Assembly: GCA_036346225.1 (NCBI GenBank)
Contig: JARFIW010000884.1
Coordinates: 4,512,501 to 4,576,500, forward strand
Direction: 5' to 3'
Source: Platerodrilus igneus
Lineage: Eukaryota > Arthropoda > Insecta > Coleoptera > Lycidae
Length of the DNA stretch: 64,000 nt
The notes under the pieces were generated by a model. The model made no database searches. It was not told the origin of the DNA and saw nothing but the letters and a program-made list of their open reading frames with translations. Shown in pieces: positions 12,880-22,199 of the stretch. Every line of letters starts with the position of its first letter. Position 1 is the first letter of the stretch. Made by a program: the position numbers and the translations under genes.

Positions 12880-13488
12880 TACCGCTTGTCAACAAAAAAG
12901 TTGTAGAGAAATTCAAAGACGAATTTAATAGGGATCTAGTATTAGAATTTGTTGGTAGTAGGGCTGAGACCTACTGTATTGTAAGCGATCCCGACACGGT
13001 CCGCTTGAAAAATGTTAGGCGAGCATTTTTCACAAAAATACACCCCCGTTCGGATGAGAGGTAAAATGGAGGTCCCGTGTGTGAGTGTTGTCACGCACGT
13101 TAAAGATCCCTACCTTGCTTGGAACAGCAAGGGTTCGGCAAAATTCCAAATTTTCCAGGTAAAAAAAAACTCGCTTTCTGGCCAATGTAGTACCTTCGGG
13201 TGGAGCATTGGAAAATCACATGTAATGTATTGTAAGCGAGAAAGACACGATTAAAAAGATTAAAGTGGTCTCACAAAGTGTTGTTAAGGATATTAATGTA
13301 AATAGTTTTAAGAATGTTGTTATTAATAATAAAAATGCCCTCATGAATAGATAGTATAAATTTGGAGCAGAAAACACGATTTGTATACGCAGCTTATTAA
13401 TAAAATTAGTGTGTCGGGCGAGGATGACAAAAGGTACGTCATCTAATAGTACAAAAACCTACGCATGCGGACATAAAGATATAGGATA
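12880..13488 (+). pseudogene. Polinton PolB C-terminal domain fragment with SINE inside
   Basis: Translation around 12,885-12,988 gives a segment with VEKFKDEF and LEFVGSRAETYCIV. After the SINE it resumes with EKDTIKKIKVVSQSVVK (13,240-13,300). This matches the Polinton PolB C-terminal region, whose hallmark is EFVGLRAKxYxx...IKKxKGVxxxVVK. A second tail motif with DLYTQLINKISVSGEDDKRYVI-like spelling follows at 13,373-13,445. The polymerase palm and exonuclease are absent, so it cannot replicate anything. Confidence 0.7.
12989..13225 (+). mobile_element. tRNA-derived SINE, 5'-truncated, with 14-bp target duplication
   Basis: The body starts inside the B-box side (TCCCGACACGG) and ends GGAAAATCACATGTAA. 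It is flanked by perfect copies of TGTATTGTAAGCGA (12,975-12,988 and 13,226-13,239). The orthologous site at about 54,135-54,160 in the other Polinton copy is empty, which proves insertion. The body shares with the other SINEs here the TGTGTGAGTGTTGTCACGC and GCATTGGAAAATCAC blocks. Confidence 0.95.
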
Positions 13489-13629
13489 GTTTCTTATATA
13501 TGTATATATTTTACTGTGTATGTATATGGTAGCATGTAAGTTAGTTATAAGACATACCCACCACCCTTCGCTCCTGGCGACATGTGTTTACCTACACGCG
13601 GTGTCGCGGGACGGTAAAACAAATTGTTA

Positions 13630-13810
13630 GATTACCGGCAATATGTCTTATTGACCGAAAACACGTTTTGTCTAGTAAAAAAACCTTTCGGATCATTTAA
13701 AACCAAGAGTCCTGCAACCTATAACGAGCATATAATCCCAAAAGTGGTGGACATGCAACTACGCAACAGTACGTAGGAGAATAAGGATTCTCTCCAATAT
13801 GAAATTAAAG
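13630..13810 (+). repeat. Duplicated Rep-like gene segment
   Basis: About 13,684-13,800 repeats the part of the Rep-like gene that encodes the EPFGSFKTE and FPKVVDMQLRNS blocks, roughly 2.1 kb downstream of the original. It is preceded by a fragment (about 13,640-13,670) also found inside the arms at 56,805-56,840. The other copy has the same duplication at 54,208-54,305, so it predates the split of the two copies. Confidence 0.75.
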
Positions 13811-14199
13811 TTTCCATGTACGTAGCAACAACCATTGGGAAATGGTAAAAATGTTAAACCTATAAAGGTGACTATTAATTGTGGTTTAGAAAAATAGTAG
13901 TTTTCTTTGACTAAATAAAATAGCTCAGACCGATTAATGTATATGGTTACATGTTCTCGTACACATCCACAAACATCTGCTTACGTCCACATACGGACAT
14001 GGCGTTGCCGGTAGTTTTTGTTTAACAAATAGTAGGAAAGATACGTTAGGTGTTAGTGTGGAAGCCCATCGGATCGTTGGATTCAAAAAGAACGGTGCGG
14101 TGGAATGTATGGTGGTTCCTGAAAAATCGAAAGTGGTTAATCGATCATATTATATGTTTAAATATGCGAAAGTGTAAAAGCCTACATGAGCAAAATTTA

Positions 14200-14655
14200 A
14201 TTATCAGACCAAAAAAAAGTGCGCGATGCGCTATACTTATAAAGAAAGAATAGAATGGTGCTTTGCAGCGGTCCTAGCAGTAAAAAAGGCGACTGACTTT
14301 TTCAACCAACTACAAGAATAGCAGTAGCGCATAAAAGTGGTATGCATGTATTATACACGCACTGTTACTATAAGGCATGTTAGTTTACGGGTAGCTCGAA
14401 CGTGTAATTGATCACGACTTATAGCTCCTTCGGAAGTTTATAAATTCTGAGACTATTGTCGTTTGAAAAATGTTTGGAAATTCTCAGAATGGGAGCGGGT
14501 CGAAGTATAAGTTAGACGGATGATTGACCGAGTTTTTTCTACCTTTTACTAGGGAATAGGAAGTTAACAGAGCATCTAATACTCTATTTCGGTGGTATCG
14601 ATTACTTGCCGGCTCTAGAAATAATTACGTGGTACCGACCGCTATGCGGGAGATT
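14200..14655 (+). repeat. Right-arm segment of copy 1
   Basis: Collinear with the start of the right arm of the intact element (54,715-55,165), down to GACCGCTATGCGG. At about 14,656 the match stops abruptly and satellite sequence begins, so copy 1 is broken here. Confidence 0.8.
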
Positions 14656-16765
14656 TGATTCTAAAACGGCGCAAAATAGCTTAAATTTGGTACAAAATTT
14701 TTTTCAAAATTCAAAAAGTCCCGGCCAACTTTACGCTTTTAGGTGGTTCAGAAAAAAAATTTTTCTCGAATAACTTGTTACACAGGAGGGCGCAAAATTT
14801 CGTTTTAACGGCGCAAAATGGCGCCTAATTACCGCTTAATTGTGGTACAACAATTTTTTCAAAATTAAAAAAAGTCGTGGCCACCTTCACGATTTTGGAG
14901 AGTTTGGAGAAATTTTTTTTAAATAACTTCTTTCACAGAAGGGCGCAAAATTTTGTCTCAACGGCGCAAAATGGCGCTTAATTACTGCTTAAATTTGGTA
15001 CATTAATTTTTTCAAAATTCAAAAAAGTCGCGTCCAACTTCACGATTTTGGCTAGTTTGGAGAAATAGTTTTTTTTAAATAACTTCTTACACAGAAGGGC
15101 GCAAAATTTCGTTTCAACGGCGCAAAATGGCGCCTAATTACCGCTTAAATTTGGTAGAAAATTTTTTTCAAAATTCAAAAAAGTCGCGGCCACCTTCACG
15201 ATTTTGGGGAGTTTGGAGAAATATTTTTTTTTAAATAACTTCTTTCACAGAAGGGCGCAAAATTTTGTCTCAACGGCGCAAAATGGCGCTTAATTACTGC
15301 TTAAATTTGGTACATTAATTTTTTCAAAATTCAAAAAAGTCGCGTCCAACTTCACGATTTTGGCTAGTTTGGAGAAAGAGTTTTTTTTTAAATAACTTCT
15401 TACACAGAAGGGAGCAAAATTTCGTTTCAACGGCGCAAAATGGCGCCTAATTACCGCTTAAATTTGGTAGAAAATTTTTTTCAAAATTCAAAAAAGTCGC
15501 GGCCAACTTCACGATTTTAGCTAGTTTAGAGAAATAGTTTTTTTTAAATAACTTCTTACACAGAAGGGCGCAAAATTTCGTTTTAACGGCGCAAAATGGC
15601 GCCAAATTACCGCTTAATTGTGGTACAAAATTTTTTTTAAAATTCAAAAAAGTCGCGGCCAACTTCACGATTTTAGATAGTTCGGAAAAATAGTTTTTTT
15701 CAAATAACTTGTTACACAGAAAGGCGCAAAATTTCGTTTTAACGGCGCAAAATGGCGCCTAATTACCGCTTAATTGTGGTACAACAATTTTTTCAAAATT
15801 AAAAAAAGTCGCGGCCAACTTCACGATTTTGGGGAGTTTAGAGAAATAGTTTTTTTTAAATAACTTCTTACACAGAAGGGCGCAAAATTTTGTTTTAATG
15901 GCGCAAAATGGCGCCTAATTACTGCTTAAATTTGGTACAAAAATTTTTTCAAAATTCAAAAAAGTCGCGGACAACTTCACGATTTTGGCTAGTTTGGAGA
16001 AATAGTTTTTTTTAAAATAACTTCTTACACAGTAGGGCGCAAAAATTTTGTTTCAACGGCGCAAAATGGCGCCAAATTACCGCTTAATTGTGGTACATAA
16101 ATTTTTTCGAAATTCAAAAAAGTCGCGGTCAACTTCACGGGCGTCGCCGTGGATCAATGTAGTAAGCGTAAGCCTACGGATCCCAAGGTCCTGGGTTTGA
16201 ATCCCGACACGGCCGACTGCTTGAAAAATGGCAGGTGAGCATTTTTCACAAAAATTACGCCCTCGTTCGGATGAGAGGTTAAATGGAGGTCACGTGTGTG
16301 AGTGTTGTCACGCACGTTAAAGATCCCTACCTTGTCTGGAACGGCAAGGGTTCGGCAAAATTCTAAATTTCCAGGCAACAAAAAATTCGCCTCCTGGCCA
16401 ATGTAGTACCTATGGGTGGAGCATTGGAAATGTAAATAAACGGTCAACTTCACGTTTTTAGATAGTTTGGAAAAACAGTTTTTTTCAAATAACTTGTTAC
16501 ACAGGAGGGCGCCAAATTTCGTTTCAACGGCGCAAAATGGCGCCTGATTGGCGCTAAATTATGGAATAAAGATTTTCTGAAAATTGAAAAAAAGTGCGGC
16601 TTCGTGAACTTGGCTGGAAAAATCTTATTTTATTAATAACTTGTTTGCCAAGACGGCGCAAAATTTAGTTTTAACGGCGCAAAATGACGTCTAATTGGCG
16701 CCTAATTATGACATCAATATTTTTGAAAAATTCAAAAATGTTGCGGCCAACTTCACGTAGCTTCG
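14656..16765. repeat. ~156-bp satellite array
   Basis: About twelve monomers. The GGGCGCAAAATTT landmark recurs at 14,788, 14,941, 15,097, 15,253, 15,410, 15,566, 15,722, 15,878 and 16,035, a period of 153-157 bp. After a SINE it recurs at 16,507 and 16,650. Each monomer holds ACGGCGCAAAATGGCGCC, CTTCACGATTTTGG and a TTTTTTTAAATAACTTCTT tract. Neighbouring monomers form a two-unit higher order in places (alternating TTTCGTTTCAACGG and TTTTGTCTCAACGG). Open frames across it are artefacts. Confidence 0.95.
16140..16440 (+). mobile_element. Full-length tRNA-derived SINE in the satellite
   Basis: A 301-bp body is flanked by perfect 14-bp target duplications CGGTCAACTTCACG (16,126-16,139 and 16,441-16,454). 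It has a tRNA-like head: a degenerate A-box region at the GCCGTGG start and a B box GGTTTGAATCCCG at about 16,193-16,205. The central body contains GTGTGAGTGTTGTCACGC and TTAAAGATCCCTACC. The tail ends GGAAATGTAAATAAA. This is the best-bounded member in the window and can serve as the reference. It was made by polymerase III transcription and LINE-mediated insertion, by family knowledge. Confidence 0.97.
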
Positions 16766-16845
16766 ATATCATTTGAAAGCTAACTACCCATTCACTAATA
16801 TCCCTAGCAAAGTTCTAGCGTGTAAGTAGGTGGGTTTAGTGGCTG

Positions 16846-17465
16846 ACACTACTTTGAACTATATCTTTTCCATTATTTGCTTTGCGTGCGGGCGTGTGTG
16901 TGTGCGAGAAAGAGAGAGAGTGAGTGGGTGAGTGGGTGAGTGGGTGAGTGGGTGAGTGGGTGAGTGAGTGAGTGAGTGAGCGAGTGAGGGAGGGAGGAGG
17001 GAGGGAGGGAGGAGGGAGGGATGGAGGGAGGGAGGGAGGGAGGGAGGGAAGGAGGGAAGGAGGGAGGAGGAGGGAGGAGGGAGGAGGAGGAGGGAGGAGG
17101 AGGGAGGGAGGAGGGAGGAGGGAGGGAGGGAGGGAGGGAGGGAGGAGAGGAGGAGGGAGGGAGGGAGGGAGGGAGGGAGGGAGGGAGGGAGGAGGGAGGA
17201 GGAGCGAGCGAGCGAGCGAGCGAGCGAGCGAGGAGTGAGTGAGTGAGTGAGTGAGTGAGTGAGTGAGTGAGCGAGTGAGTGAGTGAGTGAGTGAGTGAGT
17301 GAGTGTGTGAGTGATCGAGCGAGCGAGCAAGTAAGTAAGTGGGTGAGTGAGTGAGTGAGTGAGTGAGTGCGTGAGTGAGTGAGTGAGTGAGTGCTTGTGT
17401 GTGCGTGTGCGTGTGCGTGACTGCGTGTGTTGTGTGTCTGTGTGTGTGTATGCGCGCGTGTGTGT
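16846..17465. repeat. GAGT / GGGA purine-rich minisatellite
   Basis: The order is (GTGAGTGG)n, (GAGT)n, a long (GGGA)n/(GGAG)n block at about 16,985-17,200, (GCGA)n, more (GAGT)n, then TG-rich sequence. One strand is almost free of C and T over several hundred bases. The repeat lies inside one monomer of the tandem repeat that continues at 17,468, since the same ACTTTGAAC start occurs at 16,851. The long S/L/P-rich and G/R/E-rich frames on either strand are repeat artefacts. Confidence 0.97.
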
Positions 17466-17467
17466 AG

Positions 17468-18112
17468 ACTTTGAACGTTATCTCTTCGCAATTTTTTGTG
17501 TGCTATCTATGAAAATGATGGAGTTATGCTAGTACTAGCAGGTACAAGAGACAAAATTAAAAACAAATTTAGCGAGGGACTTGCATCACTACATTTCTTC
17601 GCCATTTTGTAGGTCCTAGCTATTCGACTGGTGATACATGCAATGCAGGTGCAAGGGAAAAATTAAATAAAAGTTCAGTTGAGAGAGGGGTTGGCATCGC
17701 CTAAGGGCTAAGCTTTGAACCTATATCTTCGTACTTTTTTGGGTGCTAACTGTGGAATGATGGTGCTATGTGGTGCACTGTTAGTACTAGCTGGTGTAAA
17801 AACTTTTTTAAAGTGCATTGGGGAGTTGACATCGCATAAGGCTTTAAACTTTAAATTGCTACATATTCGCCATTTTCGGGTGCTATCTTTGGGAATAGCG
17901 ATGCTATGTGGTGCTATATTAGTACTTGCAGGCGCAAGAGAAAAAAATTTAAAATAAAAGTGTATAGGAGGGCTGACATCACCTTAGCATCCCAAGCTTT
18001 GAACTGTAATGGCTTTCCTTTTTCGGGTGCTAGCTACAAGACAGGTGGTGCTACGTGGTGCAACGTTGGTGCTGCTATATGATGCAATGTCGGTGCTATT
18101 TAAGAATTGAAA
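17468..18112. repeat. Degenerate ~115-145-bp tandem repeat
   Basis: Units start with TTTGAAC...TCTTCG...TTTTTGGGTGCTA and contain GATGGTGCTATGTGGTGC and GTACTAGC(A/T)GG(C/T). Starts fall near 17,468, 17,597, 17,711, 17,855 and 17,996. The 80-codon frame at 17,715-17,957 spans two units and is a repeat artefact. Confidence 0.8.
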
Positions 18113-19300
18113 GAGATTGGGAGCGTGATCGATCTTGCCAAGATGTAGCCTGTTAAACTGCTACGAGAAGTATACCGTCATAATTTGCGATTTTCACTGT
18201 CTCACAGAATTACCGTTTATGCAAGGAAAAGTCAACCTAAGGTATTATCTGGTTTTCGAGAGGTATCATAAAACTTGAAAATTGTATTCCATGGTCAAAA
18301 AGCACATGTAATCAGGACCAACACTATTCGTGATATGGAAAGACAGGCACGGCAAGGTTAAACATTCTGGCTTTAATGAGAGATTCGCAGAAACTGGGTT
18401 GTAACATTTTTAAAAATTTGGTTATGGTTGGATAAATAATTCGCATTGTTTAAGAGCAGATAGTATATGATCTGAAACTTTCACTACCACTTTATTAGTT
18501 TTTCCAAAGTATTTACCATATATTTAGTTCAAATGAAGTAATTGTGTTTAACACCTTCAAGTAGAAAGTTAGACTCCACAGAATGTTTATTTTTAAAATA
18601 TTGATAGTTAAAAATACTGCTTCCGCTGTAAGATGCACCACTTAATTTTCAATTAGTTTCTGAGTGAGGTATTACGTGTTGTAGTTTTCAAATTAAAGTC
18701 TGCTAAGCATTGCATGTTTGTGTATGCATTCTAATTATAGCCATAGCAGATCTAGTTTACTGGTGTATAAACTAATAAAGTAATACCAGTAGTAATGAGC
18801 ACGCATAAATTATTTTGCATAGACGCCGGAAGCAATGTAAATTACTATTTTATAAGTACAGGCGATATGTTGTGTCTTCTTATTATCAGTTTTGCTTGTA
18901 AAATGTTTAGTTTGCTTTATAAGAAAGGTCCATAACCCTGGCCCACACATATCAGGTCTACCATTTAATAAGATAAAGTAGTAATCAATGTTTCATGTTC
19001 AGTTATATTGTCTGCAGAAGTAATACCAATACATAAAAGAGGGAAATACATTTAAGATTCCATAAATTTATGTTTACTTGGGTGTGGGTTGCAACGGTTT
19101 CGAAAAATTATCGTTTCCTGAATGTCAAGACCATTTATTAAATATTGTCTGAAACGATAAGTTTTGCACGGTGCTATTGACATGCAATTACTCAATAACC
19201 TTGTTAGTATTAATGCAAATTGTTTTTAAGGCTGGGTGTAGGAATATGATAATTAATAAAAGTTAGAACCACTATAGGTCGGTCGAGCAATGAAGGCAGA
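18113..19300. other. No gene recognised
   Basis: Unique AT-rich sequence with scattered stop codons in all frames. No element ends or RNA genes seen. Confidence 0.5.
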
Positions 19301-19799
19301 TCAATGAACTAATCTCTAGAACCCGCATGCGTCTGCGATAACAATCAGCCACTAAGTTAAGTCTGTATGAGTAAAATATTTAAGTGAAGTAAAAGGCTCC
19401 TTATAGTTTTATAATTTCGACATATTGTGCAGAAATATAGAGTATATTAATTATTCACAGTACGTCGATCATATTCAAAAACAAATTAGTGACCAGCATT
19501 TGTCACGTACCCAAAGCTACTGTGTAAGAACTGGCCCACGCAAGATCTTTGTTCAAAATTTCTGCAGTTGATATTCAGATATTAAATTTCAAGAGAAGCA
19601 TGTGCCCAGTTTTTGTTATTTAAAACCTTGGATAAAGGCATAAAGTTTCAAGAATTATACCTAAATGATTTTCTGAAAAATTAATTAAGCTGAATGCGTC
19701 CGTTTACCGAGCAGACCTAGTTTTTGAACTATTATAAATACTGTAACGAAAAGTCTATTTGCATGAACAACCGTTCCTTATTATCTAACTGATTAAACA

Positions 19800-20308
19800 A
19801 GCCTTTCCAACAACTCACAGCTACAATAAAATTCTAGAAGTTCACACAATTTCTTTCCAGCCAATAGCTAGCAGTACAAATATCAAATATCTTAAAATTT
19901 CTATACCATATAGTTTACATCGATCACTATAATAATTTCTATCACATAGGGCAATATATATTAAGAATTCTGTACCAGTAATTAATTTTATATCACCACT
20001 TTCAAAGCTTTGAATTATAACTCTTATTATAATCAAAGCTTCAATTGTAACTGAACTAACTAAAGCTCATCACGGCAATTTATATTTTATCCAGCCGTTC
20101 TGGTCAATTCGAGAACATACCAGAATATGCAAATATTATCTCGAATGTACCTGCTGTAAGCTAAATAACGCTCTTAAATATAAAACTCTTGTACTTGTCA
20201 AGCAAGTCCATCGTCCGCAGGGGTCTATCACTCATCTTTTGTGTACAAACGCCTCGCTTACATTCCAAAATAATTATTCTGGTCAAAGATGGACTAAACG
20301 CTGCTACA
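19800..20308 (-). repeat. 3' LTR (start defined) of the gypsy element
   Basis: On the minus strand the last coding region is followed by AAGAGGGGGA (the complement of about 20,312-20,321), a polypurine tract that primes plus-strand DNA synthesis. Next comes CAG and TGTAGCAGCG, with the typical LTR-start TG at 20,308. The inner end of the LTR could not be located and may extend below 19,800. No partner LTR is present in the window. Confidence 0.55.
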
Positions 20309-20429
20309 CTGTCCCCCTCTTAAAACTTTTCTGTTCCAGACATTTTTGCGACTCGGATGTTGGAAGTCTTTGTGACTTTAAGAGCAGCCGAAGCCATTTC
20401 TTCAGTTTCCATGTTGATAGAGGTAGTAA

Positions 20430-20860
20430 TCAGTATTCTTCATACCAGGCACCGTACCGTTCATATTGTAGCCACACAGCAAAATCTGGACCCCGGTTTA
20501 CTGAAACAGCACCTCTAGCATATTTCATACCACCATCCAGTCCAACCCATCGAGCTCTCAACCGATCTTGGGTATGGCCAACTTCTTGTCTCCAAATTTG
20601 ATGATTTGGCCATTGAGGTACACGCCTTCCACAGATCCTGATAATTCGACTTATCAAAAGACTGTTGCTTAATCATCAAGTACTAGATGCCACGTTGCCC
20701 GTCCTTTAGCCGTATGGTCTTTTTAACCTCCGGTTGTTATCAACGAAGTTGATCCAGACCACAAAATTTATTTTTAAATACCCGTGCAAGTTCTCGCACC
20801 ATATCAAGGTCCTCCGATACGCAATGTGCCAAGGCGTATTCCGATGGCACATTGAAATAA
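20430..20860 (-). pseudogene. OARD1-type macro domain fused to gypsy integrase
   Basis: The frame at 20,740-21,096 starts in integrase and continues without a stop into YALAHCVSEDLDM (residues 87-99) and FKNKFCGLDQL. This matches the N-terminal core of OARD1/TARG1-like macro domains: LAHC(I/V)SED..MGAGIA..FK.KFGG...L. After frameshifts, further blocks follow on minus: SFDK.NYQDLWKACTSM (about 20,670-20,620), then KLAIPKIG, a stop in place of the expected Cys, and ELDGLDW (about 20,590-20,545), and last TGVQILLCGY (about 20,500). That is the full macro-domain order. Family members bind or hydrolyse ADP-ribose adducts. The GAG of the binding loop reads V-R-E here, so activity is doubtful. A polypurine tract follows, so the domain lies inside the retroelement. 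Confidence 0.85.
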
Positions 20861-20994
20861 TCATCTTGAATTTCATCCGTAACCTCAAATCTCGCTTTGC
20901 TTATACCACAGTAAAGAAACATCAACCAATCATAGCTCGGCCCAGTCTTTTGTTTATCCTTACAAGTGTAATTATTTGTTCGTCTCACTGTTTG

Positions 20995-22075
20995 CCGTTT
21001 TTCGGCGTTATCGGCGTCATCGCCATCGTATGCTGATCGGTTAACGTGCACGACTCTTGTTCTTCCTTTTGGGAGTTTACAAATCCGATATACCATGTTG
21101 TTGATCCTTTTTACATATTCGTGCGGACCTTCTTAATGTCTCTGTAACTTTGAAGACAGTCCACGTTTTCGTCTGGGATTGTAAAACCAGATGCGGTAAT
21201 CTTCTGAAAACCAGATTCCTGTGCCTTGATGTCGTTTCTGGTCTTCAGTCAATCGCTTGAAATCTAAATATTTGTCCTAATGTCACTGTAGATGTCATGC
21301 ATCTTGTGCATGAGCTTCTCAACGTACTTCTCGCCCACACGGGTTTACACCCAAACTCAAGATCACAAGGTTGTGACGTATTTCGCGTCCCAGGATAGCA
21401 CGTGCAGGTGTCTGTTGTGTGCTCTTATAAATCGAAGACTGATAGGCCAATAAAAACAGATGTAAATATTGGTCCCAGTCTCTCTGATGTTTGGAGACCA
21501 CCTTGGGAAGGTACTTTCCCAAGGTGCGGTTCGTTTATTACCTCTACCATACCGTCCAGTTGCGGGTTCAAATGTGTTGTTAGGGGATTTCTCATTCTCA
21601 GCAACGGGCAAACTGCTTGGAATTACACGGACTAAAAATTTCTGCCTTGATTGACGTACAATTTTCTAGTAACTTTGAAGAGGTAAAACAGTTCCTTTTC
21701 CAGCATGTCAGCAATGATTACAGCTTCTTTGTTTGGTATAGCATACGCTTCAGTTCACTTCGTAAAATAGTTCATAACTAACAAGATGTACTAAATTCAT
21801 AAAGTCGGTTTTCGGGACTGGACCGGCAATATCGATTATTACTCTCTTAAAAAGATTTTCTACGCTGTATTGTCTCACTTGAGCCTTACAGTTTACTAAT
21901 GGTGCTCACAGCTGGCACTTGCGACACCACTTTTTAACATAGCTCTTGCAACCTACCCGGTAAAATCTTGCTGGGATTTTCTCGAGATTTTCTTAATACC
22001 AAAGTGTTCTTCCGAGGTCTGACTTTTAAGAACCACTAACTGAAGTGCTCTCGCGGATCATCACCATTCTTCAAG
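20995..22075 (-). pseudogene. Ty3/gypsy integrase, degraded
   Basis: In minus-strand order: a His-Cys zinc-binding remnant (EEHFGIKK, about 22,010). Then the catalytic-core region with ELFY...AYAIPNKEA-like spelling near 21,740. Then the late-core block KHQRDWDQYLHLFLLAYQSS (21,400-21,480) with TPARAILGRE just after. Last is the C-terminal block VYRICKLPKGRTRVVHVNR (residues 2-20 of the frame at 20,740-21,096). These are standard Ty3/gypsy integrase landmarks in the right order. Frameshifts and stops break it between blocks. Upstream RT and RNase H are missing; a LOA-like fragment begins at about 22,200. The last block is in one uninterrupted frame with a macro domain. Confidence 0.88.
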
Positions 22076-22199
22076 GATTGCACCAAAATCCCATTCCCTA
22101 CCCCCAAGAAATCCCATTGTTCCCAGTATGACTTCAGTGTACTTTTTCGAGGCTCTTTGGTCATGCTAGTCCTTCGATAGCTAATTTACTATCTGCTAA

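Larger units (their letters stand above)
8346..14655 (+). mobile_element. Polinton-derived element, decayed copy 1
   Basis: From about 8,449 this stretch is collinear with 51,078-55,165 of the better-preserved element: Rep-like gene, G-rich 16-bp minisatellite, PolB C-terminal fragments, a duplicated Rep-like segment, then the first ~450 bp of the right arm. It also contains three extras: upstream coding-like sequence (8,346-8,448) absent from the other copy, an LTR-like insertion (8,757-10,315) and a SINE (12,989-13,225). No terminal repeat survives. The left side meets a minisatellite and the right side a satellite. Confidence 0.85.

Noticed and set aside
15447..15668. 73-codon minus frame with repeated LAATFLNFKKNF
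   Set aside because: Spans satellite monomers; periodicity of the protein equals that of the satellite.
16836..17491. Long Ser/Leu/Pro-rich and Gly/Arg/Glu-rich open frames
   Set aside because: They are translations of GAGT and GGGA simple repeats, present in several frames on both strands.
20430..20860. Independent host OARD1 gene
   Set aside because: The macro frame is continuous with the integrase C-terminus and is followed by a polypurine tract and LTR start. It also contains stops and frameshifts.
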